Below the pieces are notes generated by a model. That model was not told the DNA's origin. It saw only the letters and a program-made list of their open reading frames with translations, and did not search any database. From positions 1 through 64,000 of the forward strand of contig CACSKA010000005.1 in the NCBI GenBank assembly GCA_902706205.1: a DNA stretch of 64,000 nt, written 5' to 3'. Positions 26,150 to 34,665 of this stretch are shown in pieces. The stretch is from Chryseobacterium sp. 18061. Its GTDB lineage: Bacteria; Pseudomonadota; Gammaproteobacteria; Enterobacterales; Enterobacteriaceae. The translations under genes and the position numbers were made by a program. Positions within the stretch are counted from its first letter, which is position 1. Each line of letters begins with the position of its first letter.

Positions 26150-27918
26150 TAATAAAATTCCATGATCGAGGATGAAGGCTGGCCGCTGGCGGCGGTCAGA
26201 GGCTCGTTAATTAAGACGTGCATGGTTGCCCAGGCGAGATCGGCATGACTGGCTTCCTCGGTGCGGCTGGCCTCGTAGGTGGCGCTGCGCCCGCTGCTGG
26301 TCATGGTTTTGCGGATGGACATAAACGACTGCGTGAGGTCGGTCGCGCCGACGTCATATTCGAGACAACCGCGCGTGATGGTGTCTTTGGCTTTCAGTAC
26401 CATCGCGGTTTTCATTTCCGGGGTGTAGCGGATTTCACGTGCGGCCGGGTAGAACGAACGCACGAGCTGGAAGACGCCCTGACCGAGCCCGGTCGCATCG
26501 ATGCCGATGTACTCGACGTTATATTTCAGTGTCAGCTCGCGGATGGATTCGGCCTGCTGCGCGAAGTCCATGCCTTTCCACTGGTGGCGCTCAAGGATGC
26601 GGAATTTGCCCCCGGCGACCACTGGCGGCGCGATAACCACGCATCCGGCACTGTCGCCGCGTAATGACGGGTCATAGCCCACCCAGACCGGACGGTGACC
26701 GAATGGCCGGTCGGCGAACGGCGCGACGTCTTCCCATTTCTCCAGACTGTCGACCATGCAGCGCTGCAATTCCTCGAACGGGAATACCGAGGCTTTATCG
26801 TCGACGAACTCGCACATAAACAGGTTGCGGAAGTCATCGACGCTGTTTTCGCGACGCAGGGTGTCGATATTAAACAGGGTACAGCCTTTGGCGAGGGCGT
26901 CCTCAAGGGTGACAATCTGTCGCCACTGGCCGTCCGGGCAGGCGACGCCCTTCGCCAGTGCGGCGTGCGTGATATCGATATCGACCCGCTCGCTCGCATT
27001 TGACCGGCCGCGGTTGAATTGCTCGCCGGACCAGAACGGGTAAGCCCCGTGCGCCAGTGAGGAAGGTGTCGAAAAATAGGTGGTGCGCAGGTGCTCCTGC
27101 GAGGACATCCCGGAGGAGACTTTTTTCAGTTGCTGGAAGTTGGGGATCCAGAAGATTTCATCGACGTACAAATCACCGTTATGGCTTTGCGCAGTGTTGG
27201 AGTTGGTGCCGAGAAAAATCAGCTTCGCGCCGTTGTTGCCGATGACAATCGGGTCGCCGGTGAGCTCGACTTCAGCCAGATTCGCAAACTGGATGATGTA
27301 CTCGCGGAACACGTAAGCCTGCGTTTTACTGGCCGACAGGTAAATCTGGTTGTTGCCGGTCTTCAGCGCCCGCATCAGCGCCTCGCGGGCAAAATAAAAC
27401 GTCGCGCCAATCTGGCGGGATTTGAGGATGTGACGGATACGGTGCGCCAGCCCGGCGCGGTACCAGTCGAGCTGATAGTCGAATGACTGGTCGAGGAAAA
27501 TGTCCTCGAGCTTTTCGATAGCCTCATCGCTGAAAAAGTTCTTTTTCGGCTTCTTCTTCTCGCCCTTGTTGCGGTTGGCGACGTTGGGGTTTAAATCCGC
27601 CTCGTTGCCGGTCTGGCTGTAGCGGTTGACCCGCGCCAGGCGCTCCATTTGTCGTGCCAGAAAATCAGCGACCTTGAAATCGTGTGCCGTCAGGTCGGGC
27701 TTTGCATACAGCTGAATCAGCCGCGCTTCGAGCGTGGTTTCGACGCGCGTCAGGGGCGCGGTTGCTTCCCACTGGTCGCGCTGTTTCCAGCTCTGCACCG
27801 TGGGGCGTTTGGTCTGCAACATTTCCGCGATTTGCGGCACGGAAAAGCCCTGCCAGAACAGCAGCGCCGCCTGTCGTCGCGGGTCGCTCAGGAGAGTGGT
27901 CTCAGTGGTGATGGTCAT
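26149..27918 (-). CDS. P: Terminase large subunit gpP
   Basis: 589 residues, nearly identical in layout to P2 P (590). ATPase and endonuclease that cuts cos and pumps DNA. An N-terminal helix-turn-helix (AALLFWQGFSVPQIAEMLQTKRPTVQSWKQRD) is followed by the ATPase motor (SRQIGATF Walker A-like, DLYVDEIFW Walker B) and an RNase H-like nuclease (VGYDPSLRGDSAG, IGIDATGLGQGV). The start at 27918 matches the family; an in-frame ATG ten codons upstream has no support. Confidence 0.96.
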   Translation of the reverse strand: MTITTETTLLSDPRRQAALLFWQGFSVPQIAEMLQTKRPTVQSWKQRDQWEATAPLTRVETTLEARLIQLYAKPDLTAHDFKVADFLARQMERLARVNRYSQTGNEADLNPNVANRNKGEKKKPKKNFFSDEAIEKLEDIFLDQSFDYQLDWYRAGLAHRIRHILKSRQIGATFYFAREALMRALKTGNNQIYLSASKTQAYVFREYIIQFANLAEVELTGDPIVIGNNGAKLIFLGTNSNTAQSHNGDLYVDEIFWIPNFQQLKKVSSGMSSQEHLRTTYFSTPSSLAHGAYPFWSGEQFNRGRSNASERVDIDITHAALAKGVACPDGQWRQIVTLEDALAKGCTLFNIDTLRRENSVDDFRNLFMCEFVDDKASVFPFEELQRCMVDSLEKWEDVAPFADRPFGHRPVWVGYDPSLRGDSAGCVVIAPPVVAGGKFRILERHQWKGMDFAQQAESIRELTLKYNVEYIGIDATGLGQGVFQLVRSFYPAAREIRYTPEMKTAMVLKAKDTITRGCLEYDVGATDLTQSFMSIRKTMTSSGRSATYEASRTEEASHADLAWATMHVLINEPLTAASGQPSSSIMEFY

Positions 27919-27984
27919 GTTTGCCTCGCCGTGGTTGATACAGGGCAAGGCTAAAGAAACAGGGGCGGTGAATCGCTAAAGCCC

Positions 27985-28008
27985 TGTTGTGTCAGGGGTA
28001 CGCCATCC
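27985..28008. promoter_or_regulatory. Ogr-dependent late promoter site (P/O divergent region)
   Basis: TGTTGT-N12-CCATCC in the P-O divergent region fits the first half of the Ogr/Delta site (TGTTGT-N12-ACAACA), which activates the late promoters of P2. It probably serves O, and perhaps P in the other direction. Confidence 0.55.
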
Positions 28009-28084
28009 GCAATCGATAGCCGCTATGGGGGTGAGTCGGGAAACTAAGCCTGACCCGAAAACCCAACCTCAGGACACCTGACTC

Positions 28085-28951
28085 ATGGCAAAAAAAGCCT
28101 CCAAAATCTCGAAATGGTTTCGCATCGGCGTCGAGGGTGACACCTGCGACGGTCGCGTCATCAGCGCTTCCGACATTCAGGAAATGGCCGACACCTTTGA
28201 CCCACGCGTCTACGGTTGCCGCATTAATCTGGAGCATATCCGCAGCATCAATCCTGATGGTCAGTACGGCCGCTATGGCGACGTCGCCGAGGTGAAAGCC
28301 GACGTTATCGATGATGACTCAGCGCTGAAAGGCAAGCTGGCACTGTTTGGCAGAATTACCCCGCTCGATAACCTCATCGACATGGTGGCGAAAGGCCAGA
28401 AGGTTTACACCTCGATGGAAATTCGCCCCAACTTCGCCAACTCCGGCAAGTGCTATCTCACCGGGCTGGCCGTGACCGATGACCCGGCCAGCCTCGGCAC
28501 TGAGTACCTCGAATTTTGCAGCCGCGCCACGGCGAACCCGCTGAACGGCAAGAAAGAGCAGCCGGGCGACCTGTTTTCTGTGGCGACCCTCGCCGAGCTG
28601 GAGTTTGAAGACCAGCCCGAAACCCTGCTCAACAAGCTGACCGACACCGTGAAAACCATTTTCAGCCGCAGGCAACAGAGCGATGACGCCCGTTTCGCCG
28701 ATGTGCATGAGGCGGTGACGTCCATCGCCGAACGTGTACAGACCGGCGATGAAGCACTTGAGACCCGTTTTGCTGCGCTGGAAACCGAACTCGCGACCCT
28801 GAAGCAGGACGTCGCCGCGCAGGGGAATGAAACGGCGCAGCAGTTCAGCACCATTAAAACCACCCTGGACAAAACCGAGAGCATTAAACAGCCGCGTCGC
28901 CTGCTGAGCACCGGCGGTGATGCGGCGGATGTGACGCTGACCGACTGCTGA
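28085..28951 (+). CDS. O: Capsid scaffold and maturation protease gpO
   Basis: 288 residues. Internal scaffold that also cleaves itself, N and Q during head maturation. An N-terminal serine protease domain shows candidate triad residues Asp19 (EGDTCDG), His51 (LEHIRS) and Ser110 (YTSMEIRP). A C-terminal coiled coil (about 205-270) is the scaffold part. Length is as in P2 (284). Confidence 0.95.
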   Translation: MAKKASKISKWFRIGVEGDTCDGRVISASDIQEMADTFDPRVYGCRINLEHIRSINPDGQYGRYGDVAEVKADVIDDDSALKGKLALFGRITPLDNLIDMVAKGQKVYTSMEIRPNFANSGKCYLTGLAVTDDPASLGTEYLEFCSRATANPLNGKKEQPGDLFSVATLAELEFEDQPETLLNKLTDTVKTIFSRRQQSDDARFADVHEAVTSIAERVQTGDEALETRFAALETELATLKQDVAAQGNETAQQFSTIKTTLDKTESIKQPRRLLSTGGDAADVTLTDC

Positions 28952-28980
28952 TTTACCCATTTCAAACAGGATAAAAATCA

Positions 28981-30162
28981 ATGCGTAAAGAGACCCGTTT
29001 TAAATTCAACAAATACCTGAGCCGCCTCGCCGAGCTGAACGGCGTGGAGGTGCCGGACCTCGATAAAAAATTCAACGTCGAGCCGTCCGTCACGCAGAAA
29101 CTCTTCGACAAAATCCAGCAGTCGTCCTCGTTCCTGCAACTCATCAACATGGTGACCGTGGGTGAGCTGACCGAGGAAAAAGTCGGTATCGATGTCACCG
29201 GCACCATCGCCAGCACCACCGACACCGACGGCGGTACCGAGCGCAAAACGGCGGACTTCTCGAAGCTGGACGCGTTCCGCTACTTCTGCAAACCGGTCAA
29301 CTTCGATTACAACCTGAAGTACAACAAGCTCGACCTGTGGGCGCGATTTGAAGACTTCCAGATCCGTATTCGCAACGCCATCATCAAGCGTCAGGCGCTG
29401 GACTACATCACTATCGGGTTTAACGGCACGAGCCGCGCCCCCACCTCCGACCGCACGAAAAACCCGTTGCTTCAGGACGTGGCGGTTGGCTGGCTGCAAA
29501 AGTACCGCAACGATGCGCCAGAGCGCGTGATGTCGCACGTCGTCGATGATGACGGCACGGTGATTTCCGACACGATTAAAGTCGGTAAAGGCGGGCATTA
29601 CGCTAACCTCGACGCGCTGGTGATGGATGCGCACGAATCCCTGATTGAAGAAATTCACCGCGAAAACCCGGAAATGGTGGTCATCTGCGGCCGTCGCATC
29701 CTGACCGACAAATATTTCCCGATGATTAACAAGTTTCAGGCCAACAGCGAACAGCTCGCCGCAGAGCTGATTGTCAGCCAGAAAACCATCGGCCAGCTTC
29801 AGGCGGTGCGTGCGCCGTTCTTCCCGGCGAACAGCGTCTTTATCACCACGCTGGATAACATTTCCATCTACCTGTACGAAGACGGCCACCGCCGCCACAT
29901 CGTCGAAAACCCGAAACTCGACCAGGTGGAAAACTACGAGCAGGTAAAAGTCGATTTCGTTATCGAGGATTACGCGGCCGGCTGCCTGATTGAAAACATC
30001 GAAATCCTCGAGCAGGACGAAGAGGCCACCCCGGAAGCGGCGAGCGCGAAAGTGTTTGCGACCGAAATGGTGAAAGCCATGCAGGCGCTGACAGCCGGGG
30101 TTGTCACTCAACATGCAGACGCCCCAAAGGCTGACGCGCATACCGACGGCGGGGAGGCGTAA
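28981..30162 (+). CDS. N: Major capsid protein gpN
   Basis: 393 residues; P2 N is 357. The core (MRKETRFKFNKYLSRLAELNGV...) aligns throughout. A C-terminal Ala/Glu-rich extension of about 35 residues (from QDEEATPEAASAKVF, ending KADAHTDGGEA) is added. The N terminus is normally removed by gpO. HK97-fold shell protein. Confidence 0.95.
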   Translation: MRKETRFKFNKYLSRLAELNGVEVPDLDKKFNVEPSVTQKLFDKIQQSSSFLQLINMVTVGELTEEKVGIDVTGTIASTTDTDGGTERKTADFSKLDAFRYFCKPVNFDYNLKYNKLDLWARFEDFQIRIRNAIIKRQALDYITIGFNGTSRAPTSDRTKNPLLQDVAVGWLQKYRNDAPERVMSHVVDDDGTVISDTIKVGKGGHYANLDALVMDAHESLIEEIHRENPEMVVICGRRILTDKYFPMINKFQANSEQLAAELIVSQKTIGQLQAVRAPFFPANSVFITTLDNISIYLYEDGHRRHIVENPKLDQVENYEQVKVDFVIEDYAAGCLIENIEILEQDEEATPEAASAKVFATEMVKAMQALTAGVVTQHADAPKADAHTDGGEA

Positions 30163-30165
30163 CCG

Positions 30166-30927
30166 ATGGCGAGCCCCGCACGGCGTCACGCGATGCGGGT
30201 CTCGGCCGAACAGGCATCGCAGCGGGAACAGCACCCGCTGCGCCATGCCACGGCTTACGAGCAAATGCTCGTGAAGCTGGCCGCAGACCGCAGGACGCTT
30301 TCACAAATCCATTCCCGGGAACGCAAGGCAGAGAAAAAGCGCGAGCTGCTGCCGTTTTACCTGCCGTGGGTGACCGGCGTGCTCGAGACCGGCACCGGGG
30401 CGCAGGATGACATCCTGATGACCGTGCTGCTGTGGCGTCTCGATGCCGGAGATATTCCCGGCGCGATTGAGATTGCCCGCTACGCGCTGCGTTTTGGCCT
30501 GTCGATGCCCGACGGTCATGCGCGTACCGCGCCGTACATGCTGGCCGAAGAAGTGGCGCTGGCCGCACTTCGCGCCCGCGCGGCCAGTCAGCCGGTGGAC
30601 GTGCAGCCGCTCCTGACCGTTATCGAGATGACCCGCTCCGCCGATATGCCTGACGAGGTTCGCGCCCGCCTGCATAAGGTCGCCGGTCTTATCCAGCGGG
30701 ACGCCGGGCTGCTGAATGAGGCGATGACGCACCTGCAACGCGCCATTCAGCTCGATGACAGTTGCGGGGTGAAAAAAGACATCGAGCGCCTCGGCCGGGA
30801 GCTGAAGCCGAAACCTGTCGCCCCGGTGAAGAAAACCCCGCCGAAGCCCGCGAAAAAGGCCACCAAAAAAACAACCGATTCACCGGCGAAACGGGGGCGT
30901 GGTCGCCCGAGGAAAGTCGCCGGTTAA
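30166..30927 (+). CDS. M: Terminase small subunit gpM
   Basis: 253 residues (P2 M about 247). DNA-recognition subunit that binds cos and brings in gpP. It has a basic N-terminal DNA-binding region, a helical middle and a Lys/Pro-rich tail ending in an AT-hook-like KRGRGRPRK. Confidence 0.93.
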   Translation: MASPARRHAMRVSAEQASQREQHPLRHATAYEQMLVKLAADRRTLSQIHSRERKAEKKRELLPFYLPWVTGVLETGTGAQDDILMTVLLWRLDAGDIPGAIEIARYALRFGLSMPDGHARTAPYMLAEEVALAALRARAASQPVDVQPLLTVIEMTRSADMPDEVRARLHKVAGLIQRDAGLLNEAMTHLQRAIQLDDSCGVKKDIERLGRELKPKPVAPVKKTPPKPAKKATKKTTDSPAKRGRGRPRKVAG

Positions 30928-31023
30928 CAGAATGCGCCCCGCGCCGGGCGGCACGCTGGCCGAGGCAGGTGTTTCACCTGAGCAGAGGCCAGCGTCCACC
31001 GCCCACCTATTTCAGAGGTAGTC

Positions 31024-31524
31024 ATGACGACGCTTGTAGTCAGTAACCCGGCACGACCGCGCGAGCCGCTGGTCATTCCGCCGGTGCCGGACGATGAACC
31101 GGTGATAAAAAACACCGGCTTTTTCCCGGACGTTGACCCGAAGCGCGTGCGGGAAGAAATGCGCCTCGAGCAGACGGTTTCCCCTGTGCGTCTGCGCCGG
31201 GCGATTAAGGCCGGAATGGCCGAAACCAACGCCGAGCTGCGCGACTGGCGCGACCTTCAGCTCGGGGCTGGTCATGCCACGCTCGCGGAGGTGCCGACCG
31301 ATGAGCTCGACGGTGAAAGCGTGCGCGTTTTCCACTATTTCAACGCCGTGTGTGCGATGACCACCGCCACGCTCTATGAGCGCTATCGTGGGGTGGATGC
31401 GAGCGCCAAAGGTGACAAAAAGGCCGACAGCATCGACAGCACCATCGATGAGCTGTGGCGGGATATGCGCTGGTCAGTGGCGCGTATTCAGGACAAAGCC
31501 CGCTGCATCGTGGGGCAAATCTGA
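31024..31524 (+). CDS. L: Head completion protein gpL
   Basis: 166 residues, P2 L family. It plugs the filled head before tail joining. The L stop overlaps the X start (TGATG). Confidence 0.92.
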   Translation: MTTLVVSNPARPREPLVIPPVPDDEPVIKNTGFFPDVDPKRVREEMRLEQTVSPVRLRRAIKAGMAETNAELRDWRDLQLGAGHATLAEVPTDELDGESVRVFHYFNAVCAMTTATLYERYRGVDASAKGDKKADSIDSTIDELWRDMRWSVARIQDKARCIVGQI

Positions 31525-31727
31525 TGAATGTCATCGCGCAGCAGGGCGACACCCTCGACGCCCTGTGTCATCGCCATTACGGCCGCACTGAGGGCGTTGT
31601 CGAGGCGGTGCTCGCCGCTAATCCGGGTCTGGCTGAGCTTGGGGCCATTCTGCCGCACGGCACGTGCATCAGCCTGCCGGTCGTCGACACCGCGGCCGTC
31701 ACGGAGACCCTTAACCTGTGGGATTAA
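31524..31727 (+). CDS. X: Tail protein gpX (LysM-like)
   Basis: 67 residues, the same as P2 X (MNVIAQQGDTLDALCHRHYGRT...). A small tail protein with a LysM-like fold needed for tail assembly. Confidence 0.92.
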   Translation: MNVIAQQGDTLDALCHRHYGRTEGVVEAVLAANPGLAELGAILPHGTCISLPVVDTAAVTETLNLWD

Positions 31728-31729
31728 CG

Positions 31730-31939
31730 ATGGAAAAAATCACAACGTTTCTGACGTACTGGTTTTCCGTGGCGCTGGCCTATTTCGGCACGCAGACCCC
31801 GGAAAAACTCGCGCTGTATGTCGGCGGTGGGTGTGCCATTTTCACCGCGCTGGTGAATTTCTGGTACCGCCGCCAGACCTACCGCTATCTCGTTGCGGCC
31901 GGAATCGACAAGGGGGTGATCCGTGGCCTCAGTCGTTAA
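31730..31939 (+). CDS. Phage holin
   Basis: 69 residues with two hydrophobic helices (TTFLTYWFSVALAYFG and LALYVGGGCAIFTALVNFWY) and a basic C terminus. A class II holin by topology, at the P2 Y position but not evidently the same family. It permeabilises the inner membrane at lysis. The start at 31730 follows directly after X; an overlapping start 4 codons upstream is less likely. Confidence 0.82.
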   Translation: MEKITTFLTYWFSVALAYFGTQTPEKLALYVGGGCAIFTALVNFWYRRQTYRYLVAAGIDKGVIRGLSR

Positions 31940-32432
31940 ACGTTGCAGTGTGGCCGTCGTGCTGGCACTGGCGGCACTGGTACCTGATTTTCGTCTGCTG
32001 AATACCTCGCCGGAGGGTCTCGCCCTGATTGCAGACCTTGAGGGGTGCCGGTTGCGCCCCTACCAGTGCAGCGCGGGCGTGTGGACGTCAGGCATCGGCC
32101 ACACTGCCGGGGTGGTACCCAAACGCAATATCACCGAACACGATGCCGCGGTGAATCTGGTCGCCGACGTGCTCAATACTGAGCGACGGCTGGCGGTGTG
32201 CGTGCCGGTGAAGATGCCGCAGCCGGTCTATGACTCACTCGTCAGTTTCGCCTTTAACGTTGGCACGGGGGCTGCCTGTCGCTCGACGCTGGTCTCGTTT
32301 ATCAAACGTCAGCAGTGGGGGCAGGCGTGCGGCCAGCTCACCCGCTGGGTGTACGTGAACGGCGTCAGGAATACCGGACTTGAAAACCGTCGCGCCCGCG
32401 AATGGTCGCGCTGTATGCAGGGGGCAAAATGA
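31923..32432 (+). CDS. K: Endolysin (GH24 lysozyme, probable SAR type)
   Basis: 169 residues with a GTG start. The N-terminal helix VAVVLALAALVPDF, weakly hydrophobic, fits a signal-anchor-release sequence. Catalytic Glu-8-Cys/Asp-5-Thr pattern of T4-type lysozymes: LEGCRLRPYQCSAGVWTSGIGHT, with Cys in the Asp position, as in some SAR endolysins. It breaks murein. It overlaps the holin (17 nt) and lysB (4 nt). Confidence 0.88.
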   Translation: MASVVKRCSVAVVLALAALVPDFRLLNTSPEGLALIADLEGCRLRPYQCSAGVWTSGIGHTAGVVPKRNITEHDAAVNLVADVLNTERRLAVCVPVKMPQPVYDSLVSFAFNVGTGAACRSTLVSFIKRQQWGQACGQLTRWVYVNGVRNTGLENRRAREWSRCMQGAK

Positions 32433-32842
32433 AAACACTGATGATTTTACTGGCTGTGGCCGGGCTGGCGCTGGTCTGGCTGAAGCATGAAAACAGCAAG
32501 CTCAGCCGCGCGTTTACCCGCGCGAATGACGTCGCCAGTGACCAGAAACGCACTATCACCATGCTGAAAGACCAGCTCCTCACCGCGCAGCGCCTGAGTG
32601 CGGACAATGACCGGGCGCAGGTGCAACTGCGCCAGAAACTCGCCGCTGCCGGAACGCGGGCCGCACGTCGGGAGCGAACCATCACGAGGCTACTCAATGA
32701 AAACGATGATTTACGCCGTTGGTACAGCGCTGAGCTGCCTGCTGCTGTGCGCAGCCTGCACCGACGCGCCCCCTGCATCGCAGCAGGTCGTTGTGCTGAA
32801 CGCCTGCCCGAGGGTCAGCCTGTGCCCGATGCCGGGCAGTGA
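32429..32842 (+). CDS. lysB: LysB, inner-membrane spanin
   Basis: 137 residues. A single N-terminal helix (TLMILLAVAGLALVWL) followed by a coiled coil. In P2-like phages LysB acts with the outer-membrane partner LysC, fusing the membranes at the end of lysis. Confidence 0.85.
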   Translation: MKTLMILLAVAGLALVWLKHENSKLSRAFTRANDVASDQKRTITMLKDQLLTAQRLSADNDRAQVQLRQKLAAAGTRAARRERTITRLLNENDDLRRWYSAELPAAVRSLHRRAPCIAAGRCAERLPEGQPVPDAGQ

Positions 32843-32987
32843 CCCGTTAACCAATGGTGACCTGAGCGCCGACATTCGCCAGCTCGAGACCGCGCTCGAA
32901 AGCTGTGCGCTTCAGGTCGAAACGATTAAAGCCTGTCAGGATAAAACTGATGTTCAAACCGAAGAGTCTGCGCAACGCCTTAACTGA
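32697..32987 (+). CDS. lysC: LysC, outer-membrane spanin lipoprotein
   Basis: 96 residues in the +1 frame relative to lysB, half nested in it. The signal peptide ends in a lipobox (LLCAAC). Outer-membrane spanin partner of LysB. The nested i-spanin/o-spanin arrangement is normal for P2 phages. Confidence 0.85.
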   Translation: MKTMIYAVGTALSCLLLCAACTDAPPASQQVVVLNACPRVSLCPMPGSDPLTNGDLSADIRQLETALESCALQVETIKACQDKTDVQTEESAQRLN

Positions 32988-33417
32988 TGCCGTGCCGGTG
33001 CTGAAAGCGAACCCCGACATGATGCGCATTTTTATCGATAACGGGAAACTGGCCTCCACGCTTGCGACATCGCTGTCGTTTGAAAATCAGTACACGCTCA
33101 ACGTAGTGGTTACCGATTTTCCGGGCGATATTGATTTGATCCTCGTGCCGATTCAGGCATGGCTGCGGGTCCAGCAGGCCGACATCATGACCACGGACGA
33201 GGGCCGCAAACGGGGCTTCATCTACGAGGCTGACATCAACAACGATGACAGCATCGACCTCAGCATCAGCCTGTTACTGACCGAGCGCACCATCGTCAAA
33301 GAAGTCGGGGCCGAGCTGCACATCGAGCACGCGGCCGAACCGCAACCGCCAGAGCCGGTAACCCGCCCGATGAAGCTGTATGTTCACGGCGAGCTTGTGA
33401 GCGAATGGGATGAATGA
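32950..33417 (+). CDS. R: Tail completion protein gpR
   Basis: 155 residues, the same as P2 R (MFKPKSLRNALTDAV.../ELVSEWDE). It is needed to finish the tail for joining to heads. The start at 32950 lies 38 nt before the lysC stop; an in-frame upstream ATG has no homology. Confidence 0.93.
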   Translation: MFKPKSLRNALTDAVPVLKANPDMMRIFIDNGKLASTLATSLSFENQYTLNVVVTDFPGDIDLILVPIQAWLRVQQADIMTTDEGRKRGFIYEADINNDDSIDLSISLLLTERTIVKEVGAELHIEHAAEPQPPEPVTRPMKLYVHGELVSEWDE

Positions 33418-33862
33418 ATTTAAGCCCTTTGATGACCGGCTGGCCGGGCTGATTGCGGCGCTGTCACCGGCGAGCCGTCGCCGGATGGCCACTGATATCG
33501 CGAAGACGCTGCGCACCCGACAGCAGCGCCGTATCAAAACGCAAAAAGCCCCGGATGGCACCCCATATGCCGCCAGAAAACGCCAGCCGGTCAGGGCCAA
33601 AAAGGGTCGGGTAAAGCGGGAGATGTTCGCGAAGCTGCGCACTAACCGTTTTATGAAGGCGACCGGACGTGATGATGCGGCAGTGGTGGAGTTTACCGGG
33701 AAGGTGCAGCGTATGGCGCGGGTGCATCAGTATGGACTCAACGATAAGCCAGGGCGAAACAGTAAACCGGTTCAGTATCAAGCACGACCACTTATCGGAT
33801 TTGATAAAGAATCTATTCAACTGATTGAAAATAAGATATTAATAGAGTTATCGGAAGGCTAG
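33410..33862 (+). CDS. S: Tail completion protein gpS
   Basis: 150 residues, P2 S family, acting with R in tail completion. It overlaps R by 8 nt. The last about 80 nt are distinctly AT-rich, in contrast to the rest of the gene, next to the cargo segment. This suggests the insertion exchanged the 3' end. Confidence 0.93.
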   Translation: MNEFKPFDDRLAGLIAALSPASRRRMATDIAKTLRTRQQRRIKTQKAPDGTPYAARKRQPVRAKKGRVKREMFAKLRTNRFMKATGRDDAAVVEFTGKVQRMARVHQYGLNDKPGRNSKPVQYQARPLIGFDKESIQLIENKILIELSEG

Positions 33863-33881
33863 CCGGAGTTGTCGAAATTCA

Positions 33882-34625
33882 ATGGATAAAAAATTTAGCA
33901 TATTGAGGCGGCGAATTCAGAAATCCCAAAAATTTGTGATGGACAAAATCATATCTGATCACAAAGCTGATATTTGCGTCCTGTGTGGTAGTGAAAAAGA
34001 AATCACGCGAGAGCATGTCATCCCTCAATGGGCTTTTGAAGGTGATCCAAAAAAATATCTTGTTAATACAAAAAACAATCAACCAACAAACTACATAAAA
34101 TCGACGATTCCTGCATGCCGTGAATGCAATTCAGATTTGCTTGGATCTTTTGAAGACTATCTGAAACGTCTGTTTCAGGAGAAGGATGGGGCGGAATTTA
34201 ACTGCTATGAAGTTGATTCCATCATCTGGTGGTTGCAATATATAGGTTTTAAATTGCAAGTTATGGATCTACGTTCTCGCTTTCTTAGATACAAAGGTAG
34301 TGATTACATTCCTTATATTTCTGACATACCAGTTGCTATGTTTTGGGGGCCGATGGATACAACTCCGCACATGGTCTTTAATACCATAAGGCGAACTCGC
34401 CGCTCACTTTTTAAAAAGAACAAAGGAAGCAAAAGAAATTCACTCCTTGTCTTTAATACTAGTAATCCAGATTACCATTTTTTTCATAAAGTTGACGAAT
34501 TTATATTTATTGAAGTACCACAAGTAAATAAGGCTTTTTTCCTTTTTTATAATAAAGAGTTTGATTTGCATGATAATGCTTTTGATGAGTGCATGGAAAT
34601 AATAAAAAGAAATTATGGTGCCTAA
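33882..34625 (+). CDS. HNH-nuclease-like protein, prophage cargo
   Basis: 247 residues, AT-rich. It contains a zinc-ribbon HNH core: Cys32-x2-Cys35, EHVIPQW (Glu44-His45), Cys79-x2-Cys82-Asn83. This resembles the treble-clef HNH fold, but the final catalytic His is not obvious. The C-terminal two thirds are unrecognised, and I see no clear transmembrane segment. It lies between S and V, where P2 carries fun(Z), and 40 nt upstream of a membrane protein gene with which it probably forms an operon. A defence function is inferred from position and domain. Confidence 0.65.
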   Translation: MDKKFSILRRRIQKSQKFVMDKIISDHKADICVLCGSEKEITREHVIPQWAFEGDPKKYLVNTKNNQPTNYIKSTIPACRECNSDLLGSFEDYLKRLFQEKDGAEFNCYEVDSIIWWLQYIGFKLQVMDLRSRFLRYKGSDYIPYISDIPVAMFWGPMDTTPHMVFNTIRRTRRSLFKKNKGSKRNSLLVFNTSNPDYHFFHKVDEFIFIEVPQVNKAFFLFYNKEFDLHDNAFDECMEIIKRNYGA

Positions 34626-34665
34626 GGTAAACAGTGCTCATTAGATTAATGACAGTGGGAGTAGT

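Noticed and set aside
28978..30264. 428-codon open frame on the minus strand opposite capsid gene N
   Set aside because: It is exactly opposite a highly conserved gene with GC-rich third positions. Composition (His/Val/Arg/Phe-rich) is typical of an antisense shadow, and there is no ribosome site or homology.
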